Shown: piece after piece, positions 1 through 9,709 of the stretch
Numbering within the stretch: the stretch's first letter is position 1
Layout of the letters: every line of letters starts with the position of its first letter
Source: RPQJ01 sp963754535
Lineage (GTDB): Bacteria > Pseudomonadota > Gammaproteobacteria > Steroidobacterales > Steroidobacteraceae
Direction of reading: 5' to 3'
DNA length: 64,000 nucleotides
NCBI GenBank assembly: GCA_963754535.1
Contig: CAVWGG010000011.1
Location: 215,096-279,095 of the forward strand
Translations under genes and position numbers: made by a program
Notes under the pieces: generated by a model
Told to the model about the DNA's origin: nothing
Seen by the model: the letters and a program-made list of their open reading frames with translations, nothing else
Databases searched by the model: none

Positions 1-243
1 ACGCGTGACCAGCGACTGCAGGCCCTGCTCGGTGGTCGGGTAGCGGAAGTTGTCCATGCGGTACAGGTTGAGCGCCGTCTCGTAGGCGCGGATGTCCTGC
101 TTGGCCTTGGTGACGCGCGCGTCGTCGATGCGGCGGATCACGTTCGGCGCGACCAGCGCGGCAAGGATGCCGAGGATCACGACGACGACCATGATCTCGA
201 TCAGCGTGAAGCCGCGAATGCGGCGCAATCCGGTAAATGTCAT
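1..243 (-). CDS. gspG: Type II secretion major pseudopilin GspG (partial, 5' end only)
   Basis: GspG is the major pseudopilin that builds the periplasmic piston of the type II secretion system. Eighty-one codons are visible from ATG at 243 to the window edge; the C-terminal half is missing. A short basic leader (LRRIRG) precedes the prepilin peptidase site G-FTLIEIMVVVVILGILA, with the conserved Phe+1 and Glu+5, followed by a hydrophobic helix. The further stretch with DNFRYPTTEQGLQSL is typical of GspG rather than GspH/I/J. It is divergent from the rhombosortase gene, and the 70-bp gap must hold both promoters. The family call is clear. Confidence 0.95.
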   Translation of the reverse strand, partial: MTFTGLRRIRGFTLIEIMVVVVILGILAALVAPNVIRRIDDARVTKAKQDIRAYETALNLYRMDNFRYPTTEQGLQSLVTR

Positions 244-313
244 GTGGGATGCCGTGGTTGACGGTAAATTTCACTGATCATAGCAAACCCACGCTGCTGG
301 AATCGGCGCACGC

Positions 314-934
314 ATGAACCTGGGACGCTTCTCGCAACTGACGCAACTGGACGCACGCGCATGGCGCGCGCCGCTGGTGCTCGCGCTCGTGCTCGTCGCA
401 GTCCAGGCGCTCGGCATGCTGGCGCGGGAAGCACTGCCATATGACCGCGCTGCCATCCTGGCCGGCGGCGAATACTGGCGGCTCGTCACAGCCCATCTTT
501 TTCACCACGACCTGACGCACCTTGCCTGGAACCTCGCGGGCCTCGCGCTCGTCGCCTGGCTTTTCGCCAGCGAATTCGACCTCCGCGGCTGGATCGCCAT
601 CCTCATCGCTTCGACCGTCGCAGTCGATCTCGGGTTCCTCGTACTGGAGCCGCAACTGGAGTGGTACGTGGGGTTTTCCGGGGTGCTGCACGGCCTGATG
701 GCGGCGGGGCTCTGTGCCTGGTTGTGGCGCAAGCCGGACGCCCTCACGGCGCTGGTGGCGGTCCTGTTCGCGCTCAAGCTCGGCTGGGAGCACTTGCTGG
801 GTGCGCTGCCGTTTACGGCCTCGACGCTGGCGATTGCGGTCATCCACGAGGCGCACACTTACGGCGCGATCGGGGGCGCCGCGGCGGCGCTTTTGATGCT
901 GTGGCGGCGGCGTCCTGCGGTCCCATCGCTATAA
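314..934 (+). CDS. rrtA: Rhombosortase (rhomboid-family intramembrane serine protease)
   Basis: This is a 206-residue multi-helix membrane protein. It shows the rhomboid-type nucleophile motif GFSGVLHG (Ser122) and a C-terminal HEAHTYGAIGG helix supplying the catalytic His (H181, or H178). Length and motif fit the rhombosortase subfamily, which cleaves the GlyGly-CTERM anchor from proteins exported by type II secretion, better than full-length GlpG. Its place 70 bp from gspG supports that role. No GlyGly-CTERM substrate was recognised in this window. It sits where plsX/fabH often precede fabD, and its stop codon overlaps the presumed -10 box of the fab operon. Confidence 0.85.
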   Translation: MNLGRFSQLTQLDARAWRAPLVLALVLVAVQALGMLAREALPYDRAAILAGGEYWRLVTAHLFHHDLTHLAWNLAGLALVAWLFASEFDLRGWIAILIASTVAVDLGFLVLEPQLEWYVGFSGVLHGLMAAGLCAWLWRKPDALTALVAVLFALKLGWEHLLGALPFTASTLAIAVIHEAHTYGAIGGAAAALLMLWRRRPAVPSL

Positions 935-935
935 T
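930..935 (+). promoter_or_regulatory. Candidate -10 box for the fab-pab-tmk operon
   Basis: A perfect TATAAT lies 54 bp before fabD and overlaps the rhombosortase stop codon (TAA at 932-934). No convincing -35 hexamer stands 16-18 bp upstream. The call rests on the -10 match and its position at the head of a long co-directional gene run. Confidence 0.4.
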
Positions 936-988
936 CGCGGCACGGCATCACGATTGGCCGCCGGGCGGTCACCAGGGGAATACGGCCG

Positions 989-1936
989 ATGACACTCGCA
1001 TTCGTCTTTCCGGGGCAGGGGTCCCAGTCCGTCGGCATGCTCGCCGAACTCGGGGCGGCAGAGCCCGTCGTCCGTGCCACCTTTGCCGAAGCGAGCGACG
1101 TGCTCGGCTACGACCTCTGGGCGCTCTGCCAGGACGGGCCGGAAGCCGAACTCGGTTCGACCGAGCGCACGCAGCCTGCGATGCTCGCGGCCGGGGTCGC
1201 CACGTGGCGGGTCTGGAGCGGTCGCGGCGGGCCACGGCCGGTGGCGATGGCGGGACACAGCCTCGGTGAATACACGGCGCTCGTGTGTTCGGACGCGATG
1301 GACTTCAAGTCGGCGATCGACGTCGTCCGCTTCCGCGGGCAGGTGATGCAGCAGGCCGTGCCGCTGGGGCAGGGTGCGATGGCAGCGATCCTCGGGCTCG
1401 ACGACGCGGAACTCGACGCGGCCTGCAAGGAAGCGGCGCAGGGTGAAGTGGTTGAACCCGTGAATTTCAACGCGCCCGGCCAGACCGTCATTGCCGGCAA
1501 CGCGACGGCCGTCGCGCGTGCGATCGATGCCGCCAAGGCCCGCGGCGCCAAGCGCGCGGTGCTGTTGCCGGTGAGCGTGCCCTCGCACAGCAGCCTGATG
1601 CTGGGCGCCGCCGAGCGGTTGGCGGAAAAGCTCGCGACTGTGGACGTACGGCTGCCGAACGTCGCCGATGTCTATACCGTGGACGTGCACAAGCACACCT
1701 CGCCCGACGGCATCCGCCAGTCCCTCAAGGAACAGTTGTTCAAGCCCGTGCGCTGGGCCGACACCGTTCGCGCCATGCTGGCGGGCGGCGCGACCACGTT
1801 CGTGGAATGCGGCCCGGGCAAGGTGCTGACGTCGCTCAACCGCCGCATCGAACGCAAGCCCGAGCTCAAGATGCTCGCCCTGGAAGACCCGGCATCGATC
1901 GCGGCGGCGCTGGCCGCCTGTGGAGAAAACGCATGA
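989..1936 (+). CDS. fabD: Malonyl-CoA:ACP transacylase FabD
   Basis: FabD moves the malonyl group from CoA to acyl carrier protein, the entry step of type II fatty-acid elongation in the cytosol. The 315-residue length is standard. It opens with FVFPGQGSQ, carries the nucleophile elbow GHSLGEY with Ser91, and has the conserved SVPSHSSLM His region near residue 200 and the FVECGPGKVL motif near the end. Its stop overlaps the fabG start as ATGA, so the two are translationally coupled. The gene heads the fabD-fabG-acpP-fabF cluster, and plsX and fabH are absent upstream. Confidence 0.97.
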   Translation: MTLAFVFPGQGSQSVGMLAELGAAEPVVRATFAEASDVLGYDLWALCQDGPEAELGSTERTQPAMLAAGVATWRVWSGRGGPRPVAMAGHSLGEYTALVCSDAMDFKSAIDVVRFRGQVMQQAVPLGQGAMAAILGLDDAELDAACKEAAQGEVVEPVNFNAPGQTVIAGNATAVARAIDAAKARGAKRAVLLPVSVPSHSSLMLGAAERLAEKLATVDVRLPNVADVYTVDVHKHTSPDGIRQSLKEQLFKPVRWADTVRAMLAGGATTFVECGPGKVLTSLNRRIERKPELKMLALEDPASIAAALAACGENA

Positions 1937-2679
1937 GCAGCCTCGCTGGCGAATTTGCCTTGATCACCGGCGCCACGCGCGGCATCGGCCGCGCGATCGC
2001 ACTGGAACTCGGCAAGCGCGGTGCGCGCGTCGTGGGAACCGCCACGACCGCAGCCGGCGCCCAGACGATCGATGCGTACCTCAAGGACGCCGGTATCACC
2101 GGGCGGGGGGTGGTGCTCGACGTTGCCGGCCCGGGTGCGGTCGAGGCGTGCTTCAAGGCCGTGGAGGGGGCGGAAGGCACGCCGTCCATCCTCGTCAACA
2201 ACGCCGGCATCACGCGCGACGGCCTGCTCATGCGCATGAGCGCGGACGACTGGCAGGCTGTCCTCGACACGGACCTGAGCGCCGTCTATCGCACCTGCAA
2301 GGCTGTCATGCGCGGGATGATGAAGGCGCGCAAAGGCCGCATCGTGAACATCGCATCCGTCATCGGCGTAATGGGCAACGCCGGCCAGACCAATTACGCG
2401 GCGGCCAAGGCGGGCATGATCGGCTTCAGCAAGAGCCTCGCGCGCGAGGTCGGATCGCGCAATATCACGGTGAACGTCGTGGCTCCGGGGTTCATCGTCA
2501 CGGACATGACGGACGCCCTCGGCGAGGCGCAGAAAACCTCGCTGCTGACGCAGGTCCCGCTCGGTCGCCTGGGTTCGCCGGACGATATCGCGGCGGCCGT
2601 TGCCTTCCTGGCCGGGCCCGAAGCGGCCTACATCACCGGTGAGACTCTCCATGTAAACGGTGGTATGTACATGATCTGA
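1933..2679 (+). CDS. fabG: 3-oxoacyl-ACP reductase FabG
   Basis: FabG is the NADPH-dependent short-chain dehydrogenase/reductase that reduces beta-ketoacyl-ACP. From ATG at 1933, which overlaps the fabD stop, it has 248 residues, the usual length. It shows the nucleotide-binding TGATRGIGRAIA motif, NNAGIT, the catalytic Ser in NIASVIG, the YAAAK Tyr/Lys pair, and the C-terminal GETLHVNGGMYM. Reading frame is open upstream of 1933, but the overlap with fabD and the SDR N-terminus fix this start. Confidence 0.97.
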   Translation: MSSLAGEFALITGATRGIGRAIALELGKRGARVVGTATTAAGAQTIDAYLKDAGITGRGVVLDVAGPGAVEACFKAVEGAEGTPSILVNNAGITRDGLLMRMSADDWQAVLDTDLSAVYRTCKAVMRGMMKARKGRIVNIASVIGVMGNAGQTNYAAAKAGMIGFSKSLAREVGSRNITVNVVAPGFIVTDMTDALGEAQKTSLLTQVPLGRLGSPDDIAAAVAFLAGPEAAYITGETLHVNGGMYMI

Positions 2680-2696
2680 ATGGCTTTTCTGGCCAA

Positions 2697-2727
2697 TTGG
2701 ACCCTTGCCACGGCCTTAACATAGAAT
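2697..2727 (+). promoter_or_regulatory. Candidate internal promoter for acpP
   Basis: A TTGGAC hexamer (2697-2702) and TAGAAT (2722-2727) are separated by 19 bp in the 120-bp gap between fabG and acpP. This gap is the only sizeable one in the early operon. An extra promoter for the highly expressed carrier protein is common in fab clusters. The long spacer keeps this a moderate call. Confidence 0.4.
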
Positions 2728-2799
2728 ACGCGCCCCACGCCGGTCCCTTGCAGGCCCGGACCGGCCGATTTTGTTTCCTTCCAAAGGATCCCTACGACA

Positions 2800-3042
2800 A
2801 TGAGCAGTATTGAACAGCGGGTGAAGGCGATCGTCGCCGAGCAACTGGGCGTCAAGGAAGAGGAAGTCACCAACGAGTCCTCCTTCGTCGACGACCTCGG
2901 TGCTGACTCGCTCGACACTGTCGAACTCGTGATGGCGCTCGAAGAAGAATTCGAGACCGAAATTCCGGACGAGGATGCCGAGAAGATCACGACCGTCCAG
3001 CAGGCAATCGACTACATCAACGAGCGCCGCACCCAGGCCTGA
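2800..3042 (+). CDS. acpP: Acyl carrier protein AcpP
   Basis: This 80-residue, strongly acidic protein carries growing acyl chains on a phosphopantetheine arm. The attachment site is the DSL motif with Ser37 (context DDLGADSLDTVEL). The family's four-helix pattern and the typical ITTVQQAIDYI end are present. It follows fabG and precedes fabF as in most proteobacteria. Confidence 0.98.
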   Translation: MSSIEQRVKAIVAEQLGVKEEEVTNESSFVDDLGADSLDTVELVMALEEEFETEIPDEDAEKITTVQQAIDYINERRTQA

Positions 3043-3117
3043 GTTGCGCCTCGTGCCGGATCGCCACGGAGGGCGGTCCTGCAACATCGTTCCAGAGAAT
3101 CTTCGGGGGGACCCAGC

Positions 3118-4362
<1,245 letters not shown>

Positions 4363-4383
4363 GCGCGCGAGCTGACTCCAGCC

Positions 4384-5733
4384 ATGCGCGAAGCCGACCT
4401 GCTCGCGCTGCACGAGCGCTTTCCCGCCCGTTACCCCGTCCTGCTCGAAAGCGTGAGCGGCGAAGAGCCGCTCGGGCGGCACGACCTGCTGTTTGCATTG
4501 CCCGGCGAGCGGCTGGCGCAGGCGCGCTACGGCCAGCTCACCGGCGACGTTCCCGAAGCGGCTGCCGGTGGACGGTTCCTCGACGCGCTCGACCGCTGGG
4601 TGGCTCGTGAACGTGGCCCGGGCGCCGCCGTCCCGAGCGGCGCGGTGTTTGCGGACGGCTGGTTCCTGTACCTCGGCTATGAACTCGCGGCCGAGATCGA
4701 GCCGACGCTGCATTTGCCCGCCTCGCACCTGCCGCGTGCGGTGGCGTGGCGCATGCGTGGCGCATTGATGCGCGACCGGCGCACGAACGAGATTCGCATC
4801 GTGGCACGCGACGCGGGATTGCTGGAGCAGCTGCGCGAGCAGGTCCGTGCCGACATTGCCGCTGTCGCCAGCGCGGAAAAGCGCGTTCCGCCCACCGTGT
4901 TGACCACGGCGGTCGAAGAGCAGGATCCGCAGGTGTTCCTCGATGGCGTGCGCGAAGTGCTCGGCGCGATTGCGCGTGGCGATGTCTACCAGGCCAATCT
5001 CTCGCGCTCCTGGCGCGCCCGCATGGCGCCAGGCGCCACGGTGCCGGACCTTTACCGCGCCCTGCGGCGCGCAAACCCGGCGCCTTTCGCGGCCCTCGCG
5101 CAGTTCGTTGATTTTTCGCTGCTCAGTTCATCGCCCGAGCGCCTGCTGCAACTGCAGGACGGCATCGCCAGCACCCGCCCGATCGCCGGCACACGTCCAC
5201 GCGGACGGGACGATGCCGCCGACGCGGCGCTCAAGAGCGAGCTCAGGCTCAACGAGAAGGAACGCGCCGAGCACATCATGCTGGTGGACCTCGAGCGCAA
5301 CGACCTCGGCCGCATCTGTCGCGGCGGCACCGTCGAGGTCGACGAGTTCATGACCATCGAGACCTATGCGACGGTGCACCACATCGTGTCGAACGTGCGT
5401 GGCGTACTGCGCGATGGCGTGACCCCCGGACAGGCGATCGCGGCCGTATTTCCGGGCGGGACCATTACCGGCTGCCCCAAGGTGCGGTGCATCGAGCTCC
5501 TCGCGGGACTCGAGCGCGAGCCGCGGGACGCTTACACCGGATCCCTCGGGTACCTCGACCTGAACGGCGCGATGGACCTCAATATCCTGATCCGCACGTT
5601 GACTGTTCGTGACGGCGAGATCGGATTTCGGACTGGAGGCGGCATCGTGGCAGACTCCATACCCGAGGCAGAACTGGCAGAAACCCGCGCGAAGGCGAAT
5701 GGAATCCTGCGCGCGCTGGGAGAACGACGATGA
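4384..5733 (+). CDS. pabB: Aminodeoxychorismate synthase component I PabB
   Basis: PabB is the chorismate-binding subunit that makes 4-amino-4-deoxychorismate for folate synthesis. The 449-residue protein has an N-terminal domain with WFLYLGYELAAEIEP and a C-terminal chorismate-binding domain with GDVYQANLS, LLSSSPERLL, STRPIAGTRPRG, the FPGGTITGCPK active-site motif and YTGSLGYL. The Pro-Ile-Ala-Gly motif (PIAGT) is the PabB form of the sequence that differs in TrpE. It overlaps pabC by ATGA. The glutaminase partner pabA is not in the window. Confidence 0.93.
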   Translation: MREADLLALHERFPARYPVLLESVSGEEPLGRHDLLFALPGERLAQARYGQLTGDVPEAAAGGRFLDALDRWVARERGPGAAVPSGAVFADGWFLYLGYELAAEIEPTLHLPASHLPRAVAWRMRGALMRDRRTNEIRIVARDAGLLEQLREQVRADIAAVASAEKRVPPTVLTTAVEEQDPQVFLDGVREVLGAIARGDVYQANLSRSWRARMAPGATVPDLYRALRRANPAPFAALAQFVDFSLLSSSPERLLQLQDGIASTRPIAGTRPRGRDDAADAALKSELRLNEKERAEHIMLVDLERNDLGRICRGGTVEVDEFMTIETYATVHHIVSNVRGVLRDGVTPGQAIAAVFPGGTITGCPKVRCIELLAGLEREPRDAYTGSLGYLDLNGAMDLNILIRTLTVRDGEIGFRTGGGIVADSIPEAELAETRAKANGILRALGERR

Positions 5734-6551
5734 TGGGTCGGAAATTCGTGAATGGCGTGGAAGGCGGCAGCGTGTCGGTGGACGACCGCGGGCTGCAGTA
5801 CGGCGATGGCCTGTTCGAGACGATGGCTGCGTCGAACGGACGCGTGCGGCGCTTCCAGAGCCACATGGCGCGCCTCACTGAGAGTTGCCACCGCCTGGGG
5901 ATGCCAGCCCCGCCCGTGGATCTCATCGAAACGGATTGCCTGCGCGCACTGGCAGGTTTCGGCGCGGCGGTATGCAAGCTCACGCTGACGCGGGGACCCG
6001 GTCCGCGCGGCTATCCGCCGCCGGTGGAACCGAGCCTGACGCGCATCGTCGTCTCGACGGCGCAGCAGGTGTCCGAGTCCGAGGCAGCGCGTCCGCTCAC
6101 GCTGCGTGTCTGCGAAACCCGCCTGGGCCGGAATCCGCGGCTCGCGGGCATGAAGCACCTCAATCGTCTCGAGCAGGTGCTCGCGGGCGCCGAGCTGCGC
6201 GAACCGGCCGTCGACGAGGGCCTCATGCGCTCGACCGACGACCGTATCGTCTGCGCCACGGCGGCCAATGTGTTCCTGGTGCGCAACGGCGAGCTGCTGA
6301 CGCCGCAGATCAGCGACTGTGGCGTGTCGGGCGTCATGCGTGAAGTCGTGCTGCGGACGGCCGCCAGGCTCGGCATCCGCACCGCGGTCGGCGACTACAC
6401 GCTCGACGACCTGGCCCGGGCCGACGAATGCTTCCTGACCAACGCCGTGCGCGGCATCCGCCCGGTGGGCTGGGTTGCAGGCGTGAACAACTTTGCCTCG
6501 AGCGAGATGACGACCCTCCTGCGTGAAGCGATCGAGACTGCCGACGAATGA
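5730..6551 (+). CDS. pabC: Aminodeoxychorismate lyase PabC
   Basis: PabC is a fold-type IV PLP enzyme that splits aminodeoxychorismate to p-aminobenzoate and pyruvate. At 273 residues it shows the early VDDRGLQYGDGLFETM motif, the PLP-lysine context MKHLNRLEQVLA, and the C-terminal TNAVRGIRPV. The start overlaps the pabB stop (ATGA at 5730-5733) and the stop overlaps mltG in the same way, so the three are co-translated. A second ATG at 5733 could serve as an alternative start. Confidence 0.95.
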   Translation: MMGRKFVNGVEGGSVSVDDRGLQYGDGLFETMAASNGRVRRFQSHMARLTESCHRLGMPAPPVDLIETDCLRALAGFGAAVCKLTLTRGPGPRGYPPPVEPSLTRIVVSTAQQVSESEAARPLTLRVCETRLGRNPRLAGMKHLNRLEQVLAGAELREPAVDEGLMRSTDDRIVCATAANVFLVRNGELLTPQISDCGVSGVMREVVLRTAARLGIRTAVGDYTLDDLARADECFLTNAVRGIRPVGWVAGVNNFASSEMTTLLREAIETADE

Positions 6552-7582
6552 AGTCGGTGCGGCGCACGCTGTTCGCGCTGCTGGCGATCGCCGTGCTCGT
6601 CGTCGCTGGCGGCGCGCTGTATGTCCGGCACTGGCTGGCGCAGCCGCTCGCGATCGGACCCGAACCCGCGATCATCGAAGTCCAGCCTGGGCAATCACTT
6701 ACGGCCGTGGCGCGTGGCCTCGCTGCACGGGGTTTGCTCACGCACCCGCGGCTGCTGGCGCTGTACGGCCGGGCCATCGACGCCGACTCGCAGATGCACG
6801 CAGGCGAGTTTTCGATCAAGCCGGGCACGTCACCCAAAGGCCTGCTGCAGGCCTTCGTGAGCGGGGCCGTGGTGCAGCATTCGGTCACTGTCGTCGAGGG
6901 CTGGACGTTCCGCGAACTGCGCAAGGCGCTCGCCGCCGAGCCGACGCTCGCGCACACGACGCGTGGCATGACGGACGCTGAAGTCATGCGCGCGCTGGGA
7001 GAGGGCGGCAAGCATCCGGAAGGGCTGTTTTTTCCCGATACGTACCTGTTCGGGAAGGGCACCAGGGACAGCGACCTGTTGCGCCAGTCGCGTGATCGCA
7101 TGCGCAAGGAACTGGCGGCGGCCTGGGCGACCCGGCACGAGAACCTGCCGCTCAAGGACGACTACGAGGCATTGATCCTGGCCTCGATCATCGAACGCGA
7201 AACGGGTCACCCCGACGAACGCGCGCGCATTGCCGGTGTGTTCGTCGAGCGACTGCGCCGCGGCATGCGGCTGCAGACCGACCCGACGGTCATCTACGGG
7301 CTCGGCGAAAAATTCGACGGCAACCTGCGGCGCGCTGATCTCGAGCGCGACGGGCCGTACAATACCTACACGCGGGCGGGACTGCCGCCGACGCCGATCG
7401 CGCTTCCGGGAGCCGCTTCGTTGCGGGCAGCGGTGCAACCCGACGAGCGCGGCGAGCTTTATTTTGTCGCGACGGGCGCGGGCGACGGCAGGCACGCGTT
7501 CTCGAAGACGCTGGCGGAGCACGAAGCCGCGGTGCGGCAGTACCTCGTGCGTTACCGTCAGCAGCACAGCAAGGGTCGTTGA
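6548..7582 (+). CDS. mltG: Endolytic murein transglycosylase MltG (YceG family)
   Basis: MltG is an inner-membrane lytic transglycosylase that cuts nascent glycan strands in the periplasm. The 344-residue protein has one N-terminal membrane helix (residues 6-26), a LysM-like part, and the YceG catalytic domain with the Glu of LASIIERETG near residue 218, the LQTDPTVIYG motif, and the NTYTRAGLPPTPI signature. The start overlaps the pabC stop by ATGA. The pabC-mltG-tmk-holB order is conserved in gammaproteobacteria. Confidence 0.95.
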   Translation: MKSVRRTLFALLAIAVLVVAGGALYVRHWLAQPLAIGPEPAIIEVQPGQSLTAVARGLAARGLLTHPRLLALYGRAIDADSQMHAGEFSIKPGTSPKGLLQAFVSGAVVQHSVTVVEGWTFRELRKALAAEPTLAHTTRGMTDAEVMRALGEGGKHPEGLFFPDTYLFGKGTRDSDLLRQSRDRMRKELAAAWATRHENLPLKDDYEALILASIIERETGHPDERARIAGVFVERLRRGMRLQTDPTVIYGLGEKFDGNLRRADLERDGPYNTYTRAGLPPTPIALPGAASLRAAVQPDERGELYFVATGAGDGRHAFSKTLAEHEAAVRQYLVRYRQQHSKGR

Positions 7583-8235
7583 ACACAGTGCAGGGCAGGT
7601 TCATCACGTTCGAAGGCGGCGAGGGCGTCGGCAAGTCGACGCAGATCAAGCGCGCGGCCGCCTGGCTGGAGGCAGCCGGCCTCGAAGTCGTGCTGACGCG
7701 TGAGCCCGGCGGCACACCGAGGGCCGAGCAGCTGCGCCGCATCCTGCTGGAACCCACCGACGAGCCCATGCCGCAATCGTGCGAACTGCTGCTGATGTTT
7801 GCGGCACGCGCGAGCCACCTGGCCAACCTGGTCGAGCCGGCCATTGCGCGTGGTGCATGGGTCCTGTGCGACCGGTTCACCGACGCCACCTACGCCTACC
7901 AGGGGGGTGGCCGCGGCTTGCCTGTGGCCGACATCGATGCGCTCGTGCGCATCGTGCATCCGCAGCGCCAACCCGATCTGACGGTGTTGCTCGACGCACC
8001 CATCGCCGTCGGCATGGCGCGCGCCCGGGTGCGCAACGGCAACGACGGTCCCGACCGGTTTGAAGCGGAACGCGGCGAATTCTTCGAGCGCGTCCGGCAG
8101 TGTTATCTGCAGCGTGCCGCGCAGGAACCGGCGAGGTTCCGCGTCGTCGACGCGAGCGGCGAACTCGTGCACGTTGAATTGGCTGTTCGGGCGGCGCTGC
8201 AGCCGCTGCTGACGACGCAGGCGCCGTCGCGATGA
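7579..8235 (+). CDS. tmk: Thymidylate kinase Tmk
   Basis: Tmk phosphorylates dTMP to dTDP. The P-loop is FEGGEGVGKST, followed by the DR(F) motif in CDRFTDATYAYQGGGRG and the LID region. The length of about 218 residues is normal. The start is either TTG at 7579, whose bases overlap the mltG stop, or GTG at 7588, three codons later. Both leave the conserved GRFITFEGG N-terminus intact. The stop overlaps holB (ATGA). Confidence 0.95.
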   Translation: MNTVQGRFITFEGGEGVGKSTQIKRAAAWLEAAGLEVVLTREPGGTPRAEQLRRILLEPTDEPMPQSCELLLMFAARASHLANLVEPAIARGAWVLCDRFTDATYAYQGGGRGLPVADIDALVRIVHPQRQPDLTVLLDAPIAVGMARARVRNGNDGPDRFEAERGEFFERVRQCYLQRAAQEPARFRVVDASGELVHVELAVRAALQPLLTTQAPSR

Positions 8236-9278
8236 GCCAGGATGCGGACGACGACGAGACCAGCGGCAGTGCCGGCGCCGACGAATTCGCACCGCTGCCG
8301 ATCGACCTGCTGCCGTGGCACGAATCTGCCTGCGACAAGCTGACCGCGGCGGTTGCTTCCCAGCGGCTGTCGCACGGATTGCTGCTGCAAGGGCCGGCGG
8401 GCGTCGGCAAGGAGCGTTTCGCCTCCGCGCTGGCAGCGGCGTTGTTCTGCACGGGTCGCGGCGCGCGCCTCGAGGCCTGCGGCGGATGCGCCGAGTGCCA
8501 GCTAAGCAGGGCCGGGACGCACCCTGACATTCACTGGCTGCGGATCCCGGAAGACAAGAAGTCGATCGGCGTCGACCAGGTGCGTGAGGTATGCGAGCAA
8601 CTCTCGATGACGAGCATGCGGCGCGGCTACCGCGTGGCGGTGATTGCACCGGCCGAAAAGATGACGACGTCGGCGCAGAACGCACTGCTCAAGACGCTCG
8701 AGGAACCGTCGCCGCGCACCGTGCTGGTGCTGGTCACCGCGCGGCCGTCTGCGTTGTTGGCCACGTTGCGCAGTCGTTGCCAGCGCATTGAAGTAGCACG
8801 TCCCGAAAACGCACTGGCACTGCGCTGGCTCACCGAGTCGCTCGGCAGCGCGCCGCCACCGCGGTTGCTGGCCGTGGCGGGCGGCTCGCCGCTCAAGGCG
8901 CTTGCGCTCGCGCCGCATTTCGCGGGACTCGAAGAGCAGATGGCGGGGCTGCTGGAAGCGTTCCTCGATCGCCGGATCGAGGTCACGCGCGCTGCTGCCG
9001 ACATGCAGGGCGCAGGGCTGCCGACGCGGCTCGACTGGCTCGAAGCGTGGCTCGTGGCCGCCGTCCAGGCCGCCACGGGCGTGGCCAATGAGAATCCCCT
9101 CACGTTTCGGACCGGTTCGCTATTGCAAAGGGCAGCGGCCGAGTTGAACATAACCGCGGCGTTCCAGGTATTGGACCGCTTGCGCGAGGCCCGCCGCCTG
9201 CTGGAAGGCTCGGCGTCCGCGCCCCTCGTGGTCGAAACCTTGCTGCTCGAATTGCGAGCCGCGGCGTCGACCCGCTGA
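8232..9278 (+). CDS. holB: DNA polymerase III delta' subunit HolB
   Basis: HolB is the delta' clamp-loader subunit. It has an AAA+ fold with the degenerate Walker A LLLQGPAGVGKERFA, a zinc module with three visible cysteines around EACGGCAECQ plus a further Cys upstream, and the sensor/SRC region LLATLRSRCQRI. The first 25 residues are acidic and not family-conserved. The 348-residue length fits. It starts inside the tmk stop and is followed after 21 bp by the PilZ gene, the classical tmk-holB-pilZ order. Confidence 0.94.
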   Translation: MSQDADDDETSGSAGADEFAPLPIDLLPWHESACDKLTAAVASQRLSHGLLLQGPAGVGKERFASALAAALFCTGRGARLEACGGCAECQLSRAGTHPDIHWLRIPEDKKSIGVDQVREVCEQLSMTSMRRGYRVAVIAPAEKMTTSAQNALLKTLEEPSPRTVLVLVTARPSALLATLRSRCQRIEVARPENALALRWLTESLGSAPPPRLLAVAGGSPLKALALAPHFAGLEEQMAGLLEAFLDRRIEVTRAAADMQGAGLPTRLDWLEAWLVAAVQAATGVANENPLTFRTGSLLQRAAAELNITAAFQVLDRLREARRLLEGSASAPLVVETLLLELRAAASTR

Positions 9279-9299
9279 TGGAGCACTGAGAACGTCCTG

Positions 9300-9662
9300 A
9301 TGAGCCCTGCACCCGCGCGACAACCGAACAAGCCTGGCCTGCTGACGCTGACCATCAAGGACAAGAGCGCGCTGTATCTCGCTTACATGCCGTTCGTGAA
9401 GAACGGCGGGCTCTTCATTCCCACGAGCAGCAACTACCGCCTCGGTGACGAGGTGTTCATGCTGCTCAACCTGATGGGCGAGGACGAGAAGTTGCCGGTG
9501 GCCGGGCGGGTCATCTGGATGACGCCCAAGGGCGCGCAGGGCAAGCGCACGGCCGGCATCGGCGTGCAGTTCAGCGAACAGGACCGCGGCAATACCCAGC
9601 GCAAGATCGAGGCCTACCTCGCCGGCGCGCTGGGCGGCGACAAGCCCACCCACACGATGTAG
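9300..9662 (+). CDS. pilZ: PilZ-domain protein, type IV pilus assembly type
   Basis: This 120-residue single-domain PilZ protein is of the small type needed for type IV pilus biogenesis. It begins with a short polar stretch, then LTLTIKDKSALYLAYMPFVKNGGLFI and VFMLLNLMGEDEKLPVAGRVIWM. It lacks the RxxxR and DxSxxG c-di-GMP-binding motifs of canonical PilZ receptors, as PilZ itself does. The ATG lies in the operon tail 21 bp after holB, and the stop TAG touches a long inverted repeat. Confidence 0.88.
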   Translation: MSPAPARQPNKPGLLTLTIKDKSALYLAYMPFVKNGGLFIPTSSNYRLGDEVFMLLNLMGEDEKLPVAGRVIWMTPKGAQGKRTAGIGVQFSEQDRGNTQRKIEAYLAGALGGDKPTHTM

Positions 9663-9709
9663 TGATTAGTGAATAGTGACTAGTGAACAGCCACTATTCA
9701 CGATTCACT
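9661..9709. terminator. Large inverted repeat between convergent genes (probable bidirectional terminator)
   Basis: Arms of 18 bp (9661-9678 and 9692-9709) match at 16 of 18 positions around a 13-base loop; the inner 10 bp (GTGAATAGTG/CACTATTCAC) is perfect. It begins on the last bases of the pilZ stop and covers the last codons of the minus-strand cNMP/rhodanese gene, so it can fold in both transcripts. It is AT-rich in a GC-rich region, with repeated AGTGAaTAGTG-like units. Confidence 0.6.
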
